Assembly: GCF_017696175.1 (NCBI RefSeq)
Contig: NZ_JAAORE010000002.1
Span: 124,001 to 188,000 of the forward strand
Reading direction: 5' to 3'
From: Prochlorococcus marinus XMU1404
GTDB taxonomy: Bacteria > Cyanobacteriota > Cyanobacteriia > PCC-6307 > Cyanobiaceae
DNA: 64,000 bases
The notes beneath the pieces are model-generated. The model saw only the letters and a program-made list of their open reading frames with translations. It did no database searches and was not told where the DNA came from. Shown one piece after another: positions 18,959-28,025 of the stretch. The position numbers were made by a program, and so were the translations under genes. Numbering within the stretch: position 1 is the first letter of the stretch; each line of letters begins with the position of its first letter.

Positions 18959-19441
18959 TTAATTATCATTTTTAAAATTTAATTGTTTATGAGCCTCATA
19001 AATTGCAATACCACATGCTACAGAAAGATTTAAACTTCTAACTCCTTTCTGATTATTAGTGCTAGGTTTTAAATTTGGCATATATATAGATATTAAAAAG
19101 TCGCTTTTATTAATAATGCAATCTGGTAAACCTGTATCTTCTCTACCGAAAAGCAAAACATCATTTTTCTGAAATTTAAAATCGTTCAAATACAACCCAT
19201 TTTTTTTACTAAACGCAATTATTCTTTTTTTAGATTTTGACTCTAAAAATTTGTTAAAGTTCCCGTACTTATTAACAGTAACTAAAGGCCAATAGTCTAA
19301 TCCTGCTCTTTTCAGATATTTATTTTCTATTTTAAAACCTAAGGGCTCTATAAGATTTAATGGAATGTTAAATGCAGCACATGATCTGGCAATATTACCT
19401 GTATTTTGTGGAATTCTAGGTTCAAAAAGAGCGACTTCCAA
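18959..19441 (-). CDS. trmL: tRNA (cytidine/uridine-34 2'-O)-methyltransferase, TrmL/SPOUT family
   Basis: With a TTG start at 19441 the protein has 160 aa and begins at LEVALFEPRIPQNTGNIARS, the exact N-terminus of TrmL-type SPOUT methylases. The TTG lies two bases after the cobU stop, which supports it. The longer ATG start at 19507 would add residues that lie inside cobU. The SAM-binding knot is visible as DVLLFGREDTGLP and IYMPNLKPSTNNQKGVRSLNLSV (quoted in parts). It methylates the wobble ribose of certain leucine tRNAs. It is coupled to cobU. Confidence 0.85.
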   Translation of the reverse strand: MEVALFEPRIPQNTGNIARSCAAFNIPLNLIEPLGFKIENKYLKRAGLDYWPLVTVNKYGNFNKFLESKSKKRIIAFSKKNGLYLNDFKFQKNDVLLFGREDTGLPDCIINKSDFLISIYMPNLKPSTNNQKGVRSLNLSVACGIAIYEAHKQLNFKNDN

Positions 19442-19443
19442 TT

Positions 19444-20004
19444 TTAAGTAGGAATTTCTAAACTTATTTCGTCTATTTTGATTGCTCTGCCGTTTATTGC
19501 AAGCCAATTGTCCTTTGATATTTTGGTTATTCTCTTTTGAAGCTCGCCTATCCTTTCAATATAAGTATTACCAATTTTATATTCTGAGACCAAGCTCCAA
19601 CCTACTTGCTCTCCAACAATAAATGTTATGCTTTTTCTTTTAATTAAAAGACTTATAAGTGAATCCAATTTTGTTGACCATTCTTCTTGTTCTTTATTAA
19701 TACTTTCCATCACAAAACCACCTATCGAGTCTATTAATAATGGACCTTCTTCTTCGCATAATATATTTAAAAGATTTCTTGTCTCAATTAATTTCCAATC
19801 TTTTGGCCTTCTTTTTTTATGTAAATTAATCTTTTCTTGCCATTCTTTATCCTCAATATTGATTTCAGATAAGGCAATATATGATAATTTCTTTGTCTTC
19901 TTTGCTAAGTGTTCTGCAAATTCACTTTTGCCACTTTTTGTTCCACCTGTAATAAAGATAATATGAGATAAATCATTAGTAAGACTTGAATTGTTGGCAT
20001 TCAT
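19444..20004 (-). CDS. cobU: Adenosylcobinamide kinase / guanylyltransferase
   Basis: The 186-aa protein has the P-loop FITGGTKSGKSEFAE near residue 18, a RRPKDWKLIETR segment near 62, GPLLIDSIGGFV near 82 and the FIVGEQVGWSLV region near 125. CobU phosphorylates adenosylcobinamide, then transfers GMP to form AdoCbi-GDP, late in cobalamin synthesis. It fits with cobW and cobN in the same window. The motif VPEYKIGNTYIERIG is changed from the usual VPxNxLARxF, which may be a lineage trait. It overlaps no neighbour and starts 10 bp after the next upstream gene. Confidence 0.85.
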   Translation of the reverse strand: MNANNSSLTNDLSHIIFITGGTKSGKSEFAEHLAKKTKKLSYIALSEINIEDKEWQEKINLHKKRRPKDWKLIETRNLLNILCEEEGPLLIDSIGGFVMESINKEQEEWSTKLDSLISLLIKRKSITFIVGEQVGWSLVSEYKIGNTYIERIGELQKRITKISKDNWLAINGRAIKIDEISLEIPT

Positions 20005-20014
20005 AAATGCTGTC

Positions 20015-20326
20015 TTATTTAGAGAAGTACCACCAAGTTGCTAAAGGAATAATCGTAGCAGCAATTAACAAACCAATTACTATATAAGTAGCAGTTGAAC
20101 TTTCAGTATCTTTAGATCTCATGACATTAAAGTTTGGATCCACTACAGGATTATCAATTGATGAAGGCTGGCTTTTTTCGTAATTTATAGTTGTGTTTTG
20201 TTGTGTGACGACAAAAAGGTTATTTATATCACTGATACTTTTTGCAAAGGTAGTTGGAGGTGTAAGGATTAATATTAAACCAAAAACCATGAAAGAAAAT
20301 AGATATCTATTTATGTTTGATTTCAT
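20015..20326 (-). CDS. Small membrane protein, signal peptide plus C-terminal helix, unknown
   Basis: A 103-aa protein with a signal peptide at residues 1-28 (core FMVFGLILILT, ending TFA). It has a Ser/Thr/Asn-rich middle and a single C-terminal transmembrane helix (YIVIGLLIAATIIPLATWWY). The topology suggests a lumen- or periplasm-facing domain anchored at its C-terminus. It could be a small photosynthetic-membrane accessory protein, but no motif supports that. It is the first gene of the minus run toward cobU, 110 bp from the divergent CCB-type gene. Confidence 0.65.
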   Translation of the reverse strand: MKSNINRYLFSFMVFGLILILTPPTTFAKSISDINNLFVVTQQNTTINYEKSQPSSIDNPVVDPNFNVMRSKDTESSTATYIVIGLLIAATIIPLATWWYFSK

Positions 20327-20436
20327 TTTAATCTTTTTGATTAATTATATATTAAAAAAGATATGTTTGAGTATCTTTAAAATTACTAAACAATATAAAA
20401 TTTGCATAATTTAGATAAGATTAACTAATTTTATAT

Positions 20437-21063
20437 ATGGGATTTAACGGGAAATCTTTAATAATTATCGGTACGATACTTTTTATTTTTCAAATAGTAA
20501 ATTTCTTTTCAATAGAAATTATTACTCCTGAGCTAGAGAGAGCACAAGTATTAGCTGCTATAGCTTCACTAATTGTTATCTTGATAGGCTTCTTATTTAA
20601 ACAATTTGACCCCTTAGCTGGAGTGAAAACTGATCTTAAAGGAGAAAATAAATTTCTCTTTGATAAAAACATACCGGAGGAAGTTATTGAGGAACTCGCA
20701 TGGGGGTCTGAAGCGATATTAACCTCTACTGCAGCAGCAACAATATTAATACATAATGATGGGGTAAATATATTGAGAAGAGGAATTACTTCGAGGAATA
20801 AGTTTACTCCTGGTGAAACCTGTTATAGAGCAATAAAAGATATGAAATTAATATCATTAGCAAATACTAAATTTTACCCAGGAAAAGATGAATTTAATAA
20901 CTTTTGTCCCGAGATACCATCTATTTTAATTGTACCTATAAATAGTAAAGCATTTATTTTGATTGGAGGTTGGAGTACAAAATGTTTTACTAAGTCTGAT
21001 GAAAAATGGATAAATAATTGGTCAAAGAAGATTAATAATGTTTTTTCCAAAAATAATATTTAA
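20437..21063 (+). CDS. Cofactor assembly of complex C subunit B (CCB2/CCB4 type)
   Basis: The 208-aa protein has two N-terminal membrane helices (SLIIIGTILFIFQIVNFF and VLAAIASLIVILIGFLF), then a soluble domain with GSEAILTSTAAATILI near residue 90 and GWSTKCFTKSDEKWI near 180. This is the pattern of the CCB2/CCB4 family, which attaches heme ci covalently to cytochrome b6 of the b6f complex. The family assignment is from memory. The soluble part resembles a GAF-like fold. It ends convergently with lptC, overlapping by 4 bp. Confidence 0.78.
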   Translation: MGFNGKSLIIIGTILFIFQIVNFFSIEIITPELERAQVLAAIASLIVILIGFLFKQFDPLAGVKTDLKGENKFLFDKNIPEEVIEELAWGSEAILTSTAAATILIHNDGVNILRRGITSRNKFTPGETCYRAIKDMKLISLANTKFYPGKDEFNNFCPEIPSILIVPINSKAFILIGGWSTKCFTKSDEKWINNWSKKINNVFSKNNI

Positions 21064-21689
21064 AAATAAATTATTGAGCGGACTTTTTTATTATTTGCCT
21101 TAAAACTTACGGACTCTGTTTTGAGATTATAGAAGGCATTTTCAGAATTTATTTCATATTTATTATTGTTATTAGCATCTTTAATAATATATTTTACTGG
21201 ACTGAAAAATTCAATTATGTTATTTGAATCCAACTTTGCTTTTTCTGAATTTAAGATGATATTTTTATTTTCAAATCTTATATTTCCCTCTAATAAATAG
21301 TTTGTTTCTTCTATATTCCAAATAAAATAATCAGAATATAGGATATCTTCATCTTCCTTAATAGTTTTTAGTTTCACATTCCCTGTTAATTCAAGGAGTT
21401 TATTATTGTCTGATAATGTCGATTTGTCTGAATTTATAATATATTTAGTTTCTTCCCCTTTAAAAATATTTATTGTTGTTTTTTGTAATTGGAATTTTAA
21501 TTTATTTTTATCAAAACTTGAATATGGACTTGTTATGGAATATATTTTCTCTCCTTTCTTAGAAAAAATATTCATGTCTAAACTATTTATTTTTTGAACT
21601 ACTTTATTTTTCTCAATTACGTTAGTTGTACATCCAAGAACAAAAACAGGAAGTAAAATTATTAATTTATGTATGTTATTCATATTCAA
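21060..21689 (-). CDS. lptC: LptC-like lipopolysaccharide export lipoprotein
   Basis: A 209-aa protein with a lipobox LLPVFVLGCT (Cys at about residue 20), then repeated beta-strand segments of the LptC/OstA fold (LSDNNKLLELTGNVKL, EGNIRFENKNIILNSEKAKL). LptC links the inner-membrane LPS transporter to the periplasmic bridge LptA. Cyanobacterial LptC is usually membrane-anchored by a helix; a lipobox is a variation worth noting. It overlaps the metG stop by 14 bp, so the two are coupled. Confidence 0.72.
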   Translation of the reverse strand: MNMNNIHKLIILLPVFVLGCTTNVIEKNKVVQKINSLDMNIFSKKGEKIYSITSPYSSFDKNKLKFQLQKTTINIFKGEETKYIINSDKSTLSDNNKLLELTGNVKLKTIKEDEDILYSDYFIWNIEETNYLLEGNIRFENKNIILNSEKAKLDSNNIIEFFSPVKYIIKDANNNNKYEINSENAFYNLKTESVSFKANNKKVRSIIYF

Positions 21690-23211
21690 GCTTATTTATA
21701 ATTGGAGTGGGTTTAGGAAGGCTTGAATTACTAATTAATATCCCCCATTCTAGTTGTTTTTCCCAAGGGATATTATCTTTGTATAAAGAACCTAGTTGAT
21801 CATTTATTTTTGATGATAATTCTGGCAGCAAAGGCTGTAATAATAATCCTATTATCCTTGTACTTTCTAATACGTTATAAATAATTTCTTTAACAAGAGG
21901 TAAGTTATCTCTTTCTTTTATTAAAAGCCAAGGTTGATTATCGTTTAAATATAAATTTGTGTTAATTGCAAGGCTAAGCACTTCATTAGCAGCTAAATCT
22001 ATTTTGTAATTATTAAATTTATTTATATAGCTCTCTACAGCAATTTTGGCTAAATTCTCTAATTTATTTTCAATTGATCTTTTTTCATTATTAGGCACTT
22101 TATTATCAAACCACTTTCTAGACATAGATGATGTTCTATTTAATAAATTTCCAATTGTATTAGCAAGGTCATTATTGATGATGTCAACAAATCTTCTGTC
22201 TTGAAAATCTCCATCATTTCCGAGTGATATATCTTTAATTAAGTACCATCTAACAGGATCATTACCATATCTAGATAGCAATAAGTCTGGGTCAAGGACA
22301 TTTCCTATGCTTTTACCCATTTTTTGACCTTCCCTAGTTAGAAAACCATGACCCAATACTTTTTTAGGAACCTTCATACCAGCGGAAATAAGCATTGCAG
22401 GCCAATAGACGGCATGAAACCTAAGTATATCTTTACCGATCAAATGAATATCAGCTGGCCAACCTCCATTAATTGAATTATTCAAAAAATTATCTGTAGA
22501 ATTAGAACTAATAGCACTTACATATCCAAGTAATGCATCAAACCATACGTAAAAGGTGTGATTATCGTAACCAGGGACTGGAATTCCCCATGAGATATTT
22601 GTTCTTGAGATTGAAAAATCCTTTAAACCTCTAGAAACAAAGTTTATAATTTCATTTTTTCTTTCAATTGGTTCTATGAATGTTGGTTCATTTATTATTT
22701 CCTCAATTTGTTGTTGGTATTTAGACAGCCTAAAAAACAGATTCTCCTCATTCTTCCATTCTAAATTTTTTTGATGTATCGGACATTTGTATGTTGCTGA
22801 GTTTTCTGGATTATCTTTAAATTCTTCACAGCCAACACAATACCAACCTTTTTGCACGCCCATATAAATATCATCGGATCTTTTTACTCTTTCATAAAAT
22901 TCATTAACAACTAACTCATGATTATTGGAGCTTGTTCTGATGAATTTATCAAAAGATATATCCCATTTTTTCCAATTATTGTGAAAAATTTCTGAAATTT
23001 CATCGCAATGAATCTTTGGTTTAATACCCTTTTCATTTGCTGTTCGTTGAATTTTTAAACCATGTTCATCAACGCCAGTTATAAAAATAACATCTTCTCC
23101 TAATAGCCTCTTGTATCTAGCTATGGCGTCGCATATTATTGTTGTATATACACTACCTAAGTGAGGCTTGTCATTTACATAATATAAGGGAGTAGTAATG
23201 ACAAAACTCAT
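21676..23211 (-). CDS. metG: Methionyl-tRNA synthetase
   Basis: The 511-aa class I synthetase has a HIGH-like TTPLYYVNDKPHLGSVYTT at residues 6-24. A Cys-rich loop with CVGCEEF and CPIHQ follows near 125-145, with the typical GWYCVGCEEF context. It also has FYVWFDALLGYVSA and a KMSKS-like GQKMGKSIGNV near residue 292. There is no C-terminal tRNA-binding domain (EMAP II-like), as in short cyanobacterial enzymes. It charges tRNA-Met. The downstream lptC start lies inside its 3' end. Confidence 0.95.
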   Translation of the reverse strand: MSFVITTPLYYVNDKPHLGSVYTTIICDAIARYKRLLGEDVIFITGVDEHGLKIQRTANEKGIKPKIHCDEISEIFHNNWKKWDISFDKFIRTSSNNHELVVNEFYERVKRSDDIYMGVQKGWYCVGCEEFKDNPENSATYKCPIHQKNLEWKNEENLFFRLSKYQQQIEEIINEPTFIEPIERKNEIINFVSRGLKDFSISRTNISWGIPVPGYDNHTFYVWFDALLGYVSAISSNSTDNFLNNSINGGWPADIHLIGKDILRFHAVYWPAMLISAGMKVPKKVLGHGFLTREGQKMGKSIGNVLDPDLLLSRYGNDPVRWYLIKDISLGNDGDFQDRRFVDIINNDLANTIGNLLNRTSSMSRKWFDNKVPNNEKRSIENKLENLAKIAVESYINKFNNYKIDLAANEVLSLAINTNLYLNDNQPWLLIKERDNLPLVKEIIYNVLESTRIIGLLLQPLLPELSSKINDQLGSLYKDNIPWEKQLEWGILISNSSLPKPTPIINKLEYE

Positions 23212-23277
23212 AAAGCTTTTTTATCAATATTAACAGATATTATTAAACTGATAATAAGTTATTGTTTAAATTTCTAA

Positions 23278-24462
23278 TTAATAAATAAACTCTAAAAGAT
23301 TATTATCACTTATATTAAATTTTACTTTATAAATTTTATTAATATATAGATCTATTGATACGAAAAGAGTAATAATTATTTCGAGTGAATATTCTGGGAA
23401 GTAAACTAAAGCAATATTTCTTTTATAGTTGATCCACTTAACAAATATTATTTTATAAAAAGTTTTATTCTCAATTTTAAAAAATACTGACAAATATTTG
23501 AATTTATTATTTTTGTAGATATTGTTATTCTCTATTTGTCTATTTCTTGAATAATCAATTAATTTTGAAATTGAATTATTACTTATATTTTCTAAATTAT
23601 TAATTTTATTATATACCTGTCTTTGCATAATTAAATCTAAATATCTTCTAAGTGGCGATGTGCATTGTACGTATAATGGAAGACCCAATGACTCGTGGCT
23701 ATTAGGCTTTGTAGTTATATAACTTTTACCCATATGTTGTTTAAGTAATATATATTTTATCTCACTATCTTTATATTTATTAAGAATTTCGAATGGATTA
23801 CAATTAATTTTTTGTGATCTATATGCAGCCGCTAAATTACTTTTTTTTAAAAACAAACTTGTTACATAACCCATTAATATCATTGCTTCAGCAACAATAA
23901 TTTGAGCGATTGTTTTTTCTATTTTATTTATTATAATTTTATCCTTACATTTGTTTATTTTACTATTAGGACTTTCAATGATTATAGCTCCTTGTTTTTT
24001 TCTAAAAATAATGCTTTTTTCTAATAAATTTTTTATTTCAACCAATTCAATTTCTTCTTTAGGTTCTAGTTCTAAAATTTCATTTACATCTTCATATGTC
24101 AATTGATATTTAGGTTTTATAATTGCTTCAATTATTTCATAATTATCTATTGAGCCATCTTCATTGAATTCTATTACTGCACTTATAGTTTCTGAAATTT
24201 TATTTTGAGCTAAATTTGCTTTATCAATAATTTCAATGGGTAGCATTGGAACATATTGATCTATTAAATACAAACTGCTATTATTTTTTCTTGCATCAAG
24301 GTCAATATTAGAATCTTGCAAAAATAGCTTACAAGGATTACTAATATGTATCCATAGATTTTTTACATTCCCATCTTTTATTTCAAGAGAGATAGCATCA
24401 TCTACTTCATGTGGATCTTCAGAATCAATAATATAGGTTTTTAAATTAGTTAAATCTCTCAA
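23278..24462 (-). CDS. RNB-domain exoribonuclease (RNase II/R family), short form
   Basis: The 394-aa protein begins near the catalytic domain: IDSEDPHEVDDAISLE at residues 12-27, then PNSKINKCKD and LGLPLYVQCTSPLRRYLDLI with the RNB signature RRYLDLIMQRQ near residue 277. Full-length RNase II/R have two cold-shock domains before RNB and an S1 domain after it. Here the cold-shock part is absent and the C-terminal part is short. In the catalytic motif one aspartate of DPxxxDxDDA is a glutamate (HEVDD). It degrades RNA 3'-5'. It is the last gene of the rpmG-rpsR run. Confidence 0.82.
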   Translation of the reverse strand: MRDLTNLKTYIIDSEDPHEVDDAISLEIKDGNVKNLWIHISNPCKLFLQDSNIDLDARKNNSSLYLIDQYVPMLPIEIIDKANLAQNKISETISAVIEFNEDGSIDNYEIIEAIIKPKYQLTYEDVNEILELEPKEEIELVEIKNLLEKSIIFRKKQGAIIIESPNSKINKCKDKIIINKIEKTIAQIIVAEAMILMGYVTSLFLKKSNLAAAYRSQKINCNPFEILNKYKDSEIKYILLKQHMGKSYITTKPNSHESLGLPLYVQCTSPLRRYLDLIMQRQVYNKINNLENISNNSISKLIDYSRNRQIENNNIYKNNKFKYLSVFFKIENKTFYKIIFVKWINYKRNIALVYFPEYSLEIIITLFVSIDLYINKIYKVKFNISDNNLLEFIY

Positions 24463-24505
24463 ATATTTAAATATTAAATAGGGAGCAAACTATATTCAAT
24501 ATCTA

Positions 24506-24727
24506 CTAGCCTTCTGGATTCACGAATGGTAGTAGGGCTACAATTCGTGCTCTTTTAACGGCTAATGTCAAATCTCTTTGTTGTTTTGAAGTTAACCCAG
24601 TCATTCTTCTGGGTAATATTTTACCTCTTTCTGTTATGAATTTCTTTAGAAGTTCTACATCCTTATAATCAATTGGATCTCCAGGTTTGATTGGTGATAA
24701 TTGTTTTTTGAAAATTGAATTAGGCAT
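24506..24727 (-). CDS. rpsR: 30S ribosomal protein S18
   Basis: The 73-aa protein has the S18 core: [20 protein letters not shown], then [19 protein letters not shown] and [14 protein letters not shown] near the C-terminus. S18 binds 16S rRNA on the small-subunit platform. It lies 12 bp downstream of rpmG, the usual L33-S18 pair. The length is normal. Confidence 0.97.
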   Translation of the reverse strand: MPNSIFKKQLSPIKPGDPIDYKDVELLKKFITERGKILPRRMTGLTSKQQRDLTLAVKRARIVALLPFVNPEG

Positions 24728-24739
24728 GATTTGATTTAA

Positions 24740-24934
24740 TTACTTTATTTCTTTGTGAATTGTCATTCTGTTTAAATGAGGATTAAACTTTTTCAGTTCT
24801 AATCTTTCAGTTGTATTTCTACGATTCTTTTCGGTAGTATATCTTGAGACACCATTAGATCTCTTAGGATCAGTGCTTGTTCTAGCTTCAGTACATTCCA
24901 GGGTTACTACAACTCTCGTCCCTTTTTTTGCCAT
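24740..24934 (-). CDS. rpmG: 50S ribosomal protein L33
   Basis: The start is at ATG 24934, giving [19 protein letters not shown] and 64 aa. An upstream in-frame ATG at 24982 would add 16 residues absent from all L33 proteins known to me. L33 residues [16 protein letters not shown] are clear. The conserved zinc-binding CxxC pairs of some L33 forms are missing, so this is a non-zinc version. It leads the rpmG-rpsR-RNB transcript, with a plausible promoter in the 100-bp divergent gap to pheT. Confidence 0.95.
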   Translation of the reverse strand: MAKKGTRVVVTLECTEARTSTDPKRSNGVSRYTTEKNRRNTTERLELKKFNPHLNRMTIHKEIK

Positions 24935-24951
24935 TTTAATTAATACGTTAA

Positions 24952-24979
24952 TGTATAATTTTCTATTGTACATCTTCAA
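24952..24979 (-). promoter_or_regulatory. Candidate promoter for the rpmG-rpsR operon
   Basis: On the minus strand, TATACA (24952-24957) is 16 bp from TTGAAG (24974-24979). A start at about 24945 would leave a leader of around ten bases before the rpmG ATG. The match is partial (TATACA versus TATAAT) and the region is AT-rich, so it is a candidate only. Confidence 0.3.
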
Positions 24980-25034
24980 CAAACTATTTTGAAGATATTT
25001 CTATTATTAAATTATCACCGAAAAAAAAATATAT

Positions 25035-27479
25035 ATGAAAGTTTCTCAAAATTGGTTAAAAAAATTAGTCGAAATAAATTCTACTCCTGAAGATCTCTCT
25101 GAAAAATTATCTATCGGTGGTTTTGAGGTTGAATCACTAGAAGATTGTTCAAAGAATGTAAAAGGTGTCGTTTTAGGTAAGGTTTTAACTGTTTTAAAAC
25201 ATGAAGAATCTAAAAAACTTTCTATTTGCCAGGTTGATGTTGGCAATTCAAAGAATTTACAAATTATTTGTGGTGCAAGCAATATTAAACCAAATATTTA
25301 TGTTTATATTGCTACTGTCGGAGCAGAATTAAATGCTGTCAATTTAACAATTAAAAGAAGCGAAATTAGAGGTGTACTTAGTGAAGGAATGATATGTTCA
25401 TTGCAAGAATTGGGCATAGAAGATTCTAGCGATGGCATTGCAATTATTGATGAAGAATTAGCCTCAAAATATGTTCTAGGAACTCCTGCGTCTAAGTTTC
25501 TAGGATTAGATGATTTTGTGTATGATTTGGCAATTACAGCTAATAGGCCTGATGGGATGTCTGTAATTGGTATTGCACGAGAAATTTCTGCTCTCTTAGA
25601 AACAAAATTAAATTTTCCAGAATTAAATAATAAATATAGTACTAACTTACTTAATGATATTAAACTATGCCCTGAAGCCATAACATCAAATTGTCTATAT
25701 ACAATAACCAGCATTGACGGAGTCAATGGAGATAAATTATCACCAAGATGGCTTAAGGATCGTATAGAAAAATCAGGTATAAAATCTATAAATCTTATTG
25801 TTGACATAACAAACTACATTCTTTTAGAACAAGGCCAACCTTTGCATGCATTCGATAAGGATAAACTATCAAATTTAATTGGAAAGGAAGTTTCTTCAAA
25901 TGACTTTTCAGTGAGAAAAGCCACAGATAGCGAAAGCCTTGTATGCTTGGACGGGAATAAGTACGATTTAAACAATAACATTACCGTAATAACATGTTCT
26001 AATAAACCAGTTGCTATTGCAGGGGTAATTGGTGGTTTAGAAACTTCAGTATCGACTACTACATCATCCATTTATCTCGAAGGCGCTGTTTTTAATCCGG
26101 TTACAATAAGAAAATCATCAAAGGAGATTGGAATAAGAACTGAATCTAGTAGCAGATATGAAAAAGGAATTTCATCAAAAAATACTATCAATTCTATCAC
26201 TAGAGCAATTAATATTTTAGAGGAATTTTTTGGAATTAATTTACCAACTATTAATACTTCGAGTTTAATAACTAATGAGTGTACTTACATTAAATTACGA
26301 AGAAATCGTATTCACAAAATTCTTGGTCCAATTATCATAAATGATCAGTTTGATAAAAGAAATTTATCTGATAGTGAAATAGTAGACAAATTAACACTCA
26401 TAGGCTGTAATTTAAAAAATAAAGAATACGGGTGGGATGTTGCTGTAATTCCTAATAGATCACAAGATTTAATAAGAGAAATTGATTTAATTGAAGAAAT
26501 ATCAAGATTAATAGGTTATGACAGATTCGATTTAAACCTACCTAGTCCAATTAAGCCAGGAAAATTGTCACCTGATCAATTGGCATTGAGAAAGATAAAA
26601 AATGGTTTCATGGAAAGTGGTTTTAATGAGGTTCTTAGTTATTCACTTGTTCCAGAAGATAATGATGAACTTATTAGGATTTCAAACCCTTTGCTAAAAG
26701 AAACTAGCTGTCTTAGAAACAATATTTGGAAAGAACACCTGCATATTGTAAATCGTAATTTTAAAGCTGGACAGACAAGTTGTTATGTTTTTGAAATTGG
26801 AAATGTTTTCTTTAAAAGTTCAGAATTTATTCAAAAAGAAATTTTAAATGGTGCAATTTTTGGCAATAGAAAATTTGGGAATTGGGCTAATTCAAGTAAA
26901 GATAATTATCTTAATTATTACCAGGCCAGAGGAAAATTAAAGGAAGCTCTGTCATGCTTGAATATAAAAATTGATGATAAGCCAATTAATTCAATTGATT
27001 TTTTACATCCTGGAAGATCAGCGCAGTTATTTATTGAAGGCAAGGATTCAGGATATTTTGGTGAAGTTCATCCAAAACTAATATTGGAAAAGAAAGCTTT
27101 AAAAAATACTTACTTATTTAGTTTAAATTTAGCCAATCTCCTTGCAGCAAGTACTAGGAAAAATAAATGGATCCCATTATTTAAGCAATATCCAACCGTA
27201 CCAAAAATGGAAAGGGATATTAATTTTATTTTCAATAAGAAATACTTAATTAGCGAAATTACATCAGAAATAAAGAAAACAGGTAAGAATCTGTTAGAGG
27301 ATGTAAATCTTATTGATGTTTTTGAAGATATTAATCTTGGAGAAGATTCTATAAGTTATACATTTCGATTATCTTATAGAGATAAAGACAAAACATTACT
27401 AGATTCAGATATTTCCCAAATACACACGAATATCATTTCTAAAGTTGAGAAAAGATTTAATACAAAACTGAGGAACTAG
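25035..27479 (+). CDS. pheT: Phenylalanyl-tRNA synthetase beta subunit
   Basis: The 814-aa protein has the N-terminal tRNA-binding (EMAP II-like) domain at about residues 40-150 (GKVLTVLKHEESKKLSICQV, then GMICSLQELGI). The B3/B4 editing domain lies around 215-400 (GQPLHAFDKDKL, AIAGVIGGLETSV). The catalytic-like core starts near 480 (RSQDLIREIDLIEEISRLIG), and a C-terminal ferredoxin-fold anticodon-binding domain follows (FKQYPTVPKMERDINFIF). With PheS it charges tRNA-Phe. It is divergent from rpmG. Its stop is 18 bp before the first 35-bp repeat element. Confidence 0.96.
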   Translation: MKVSQNWLKKLVEINSTPEDLSEKLSIGGFEVESLEDCSKNVKGVVLGKVLTVLKHEESKKLSICQVDVGNSKNLQIICGASNIKPNIYVYIATVGAELNAVNLTIKRSEIRGVLSEGMICSLQELGIEDSSDGIAIIDEELASKYVLGTPASKFLGLDDFVYDLAITANRPDGMSVIGIAREISALLETKLNFPELNNKYSTNLLNDIKLCPEAITSNCLYTITSIDGVNGDKLSPRWLKDRIEKSGIKSINLIVDITNYILLEQGQPLHAFDKDKLSNLIGKEVSSNDFSVRKATDSESLVCLDGNKYDLNNNITVITCSNKPVAIAGVIGGLETSVSTTTSSIYLEGAVFNPVTIRKSSKEIGIRTESSSRYEKGISSKNTINSITRAINILEEFFGINLPTINTSSLITNECTYIKLRRNRIHKILGPIIINDQFDKRNLSDSEIVDKLTLIGCNLKNKEYGWDVAVIPNRSQDLIREIDLIEEISRLIGYDRFDLNLPSPIKPGKLSPDQLALRKIKNGFMESGFNEVLSYSLVPEDNDELIRISNPLLKETSCLRNNIWKEHLHIVNRNFKAGQTSCYVFEIGNVFFKSSEFIQKEILNGAIFGNRKFGNWANSSKDNYLNYYQARGKLKEALSCLNIKIDDKPINSIDFLHPGRSAQLFIEGKDSGYFGEVHPKLILEKKALKNTYLFSLNLANLLAASTRKNKWIPLFKQYPTVPKMERDINFIFNKKYLISEITSEIKKTGKNLLEDVNLIDVFEDINLGEDSISYTFRLSYRDKDKTLLDSDISQIHTNIISKVEKRFNTKLRN

Positions 27480-27497
27480 GTGTATCACTTATCTTGA

Positions 27498-27532
27498 ATA
27501 AGACTATATATGAGTCTATATATAAGTCTTAT
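27498..27532. repeat. 35-bp near-palindromic AGACT element 1
   Basis: ATAAGACT at the left and AGTCTTAT at the right are perfect inverted 8-bp arms. A third unit (AGTCT) lies at the centre, so units start at 27501, 27513 and 27525, exactly 12 bp apart. It lies 18 bp after the pheT stop and about 50 bp before the start of the small secreted protein, so it could overlap the -35 region of that gene. The same architecture recurs at 28026 and 28207. Confidence 0.8.
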
Positions 27533-27557
27533 ATGAAATAAGTAATAATTTAAAAAA

Positions 27558-27570
27558 AACATCTGATGTT
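27558..27570. repeat. Short perfect palindrome upstream of the small secreted gene
   Basis: AACATC, one T, then GATGTT ends 14 bp before the ATG at 27585. It may be an operator or a short leader hairpin. A TGTAAC/TGTAAT-like stretch follows directly. Chance occurrence is possible given the AT richness. Confidence 0.35.
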
Positions 27571-27584
27571 GTAACATTGTAATC

Positions 27585-27833
27585 ATGATAAACGTATTAA
27601 CTTTATTGCTATCTTCACTGCTATGGGTGCAAGTCCCTCAGTGGTCAGATGATTGGTCAAAATGTTCAGTTGATGTACCTGATGCTTCCTGTCATTGGTA
27701 TATAACTTCACCTGATAATACATTTGGAGAAGGTTTCGACTGGGCTAGCGCCCCTTGGTTTGACGCTAATGGTTTAAGCGATGTGCCAAGTATTGACAAG
27801 CAAACAGCTATACAAAAACTTCAATCTAGGTAG
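27585..27833 (+). CDS. Small secreted protein of unknown function, 82 aa
   Basis: A signal peptide (MINVLTLLLSSLLWVQ) precedes a short mature domain rich in Trp, Asp and Ser, with two cysteines (SKCSVD and ASCHWY) that could pair after export. The coding sequence contains noticeably more G and C than the surrounding DNA (for example GACTGGGCTAGCGCCCC), which suggests strong expression or recent acquisition. It lies alone between pheT and the RHH-J gene, with 35-bp AGACT elements upstream and downstream, and ends in a perfect hairpin. No family is recognised. Confidence 0.7.
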   Translation: MINVLTLLLSSLLWVQVPQWSDDWSKCSVDVPDASCHWYITSPDNTFGEGFDWASAPWFDANGLSDVPSIDKQTAIQKLQSR

Positions 27834-27853
27834 TACTGTCTTTGAGACAGTAC
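27833..27853. terminator. Perfect 9-bp hairpin after the small secreted gene
   Basis: GTACTGTCT and AGACAGTAC form a 9-bp perfect stem around TTG, starting on the last base of the stop codon. A weaker second hairpin follows (AGGC, ATAAAA, GCCT) and ends in TTTT at about 27872. Together they look like a tandem terminator, although the first stem lacks its own T-run. Confidence 0.55.
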
Positions 27854-28025
27854 AGCTAGGCATAAAAGCCTTTTATAGTAATACTTTTTAACCATTATTA
27901 TTTTCTTGGACATCTAAAGGACATAATTTATTGATATATCATTCAGTTTTTAATTTTTCCATGCTAAATCTATTTTGGGCATGATTAATTGAAATTGATA
28001 ATTTACTTTATCTTATTTTTCTATT

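Noticed and set aside
24934-24982. Longer rpmG start at ATG 24982
   Set aside because: It extends L33 by 16 residues into the likely promoter; [10 protein letters not shown] is the family start.
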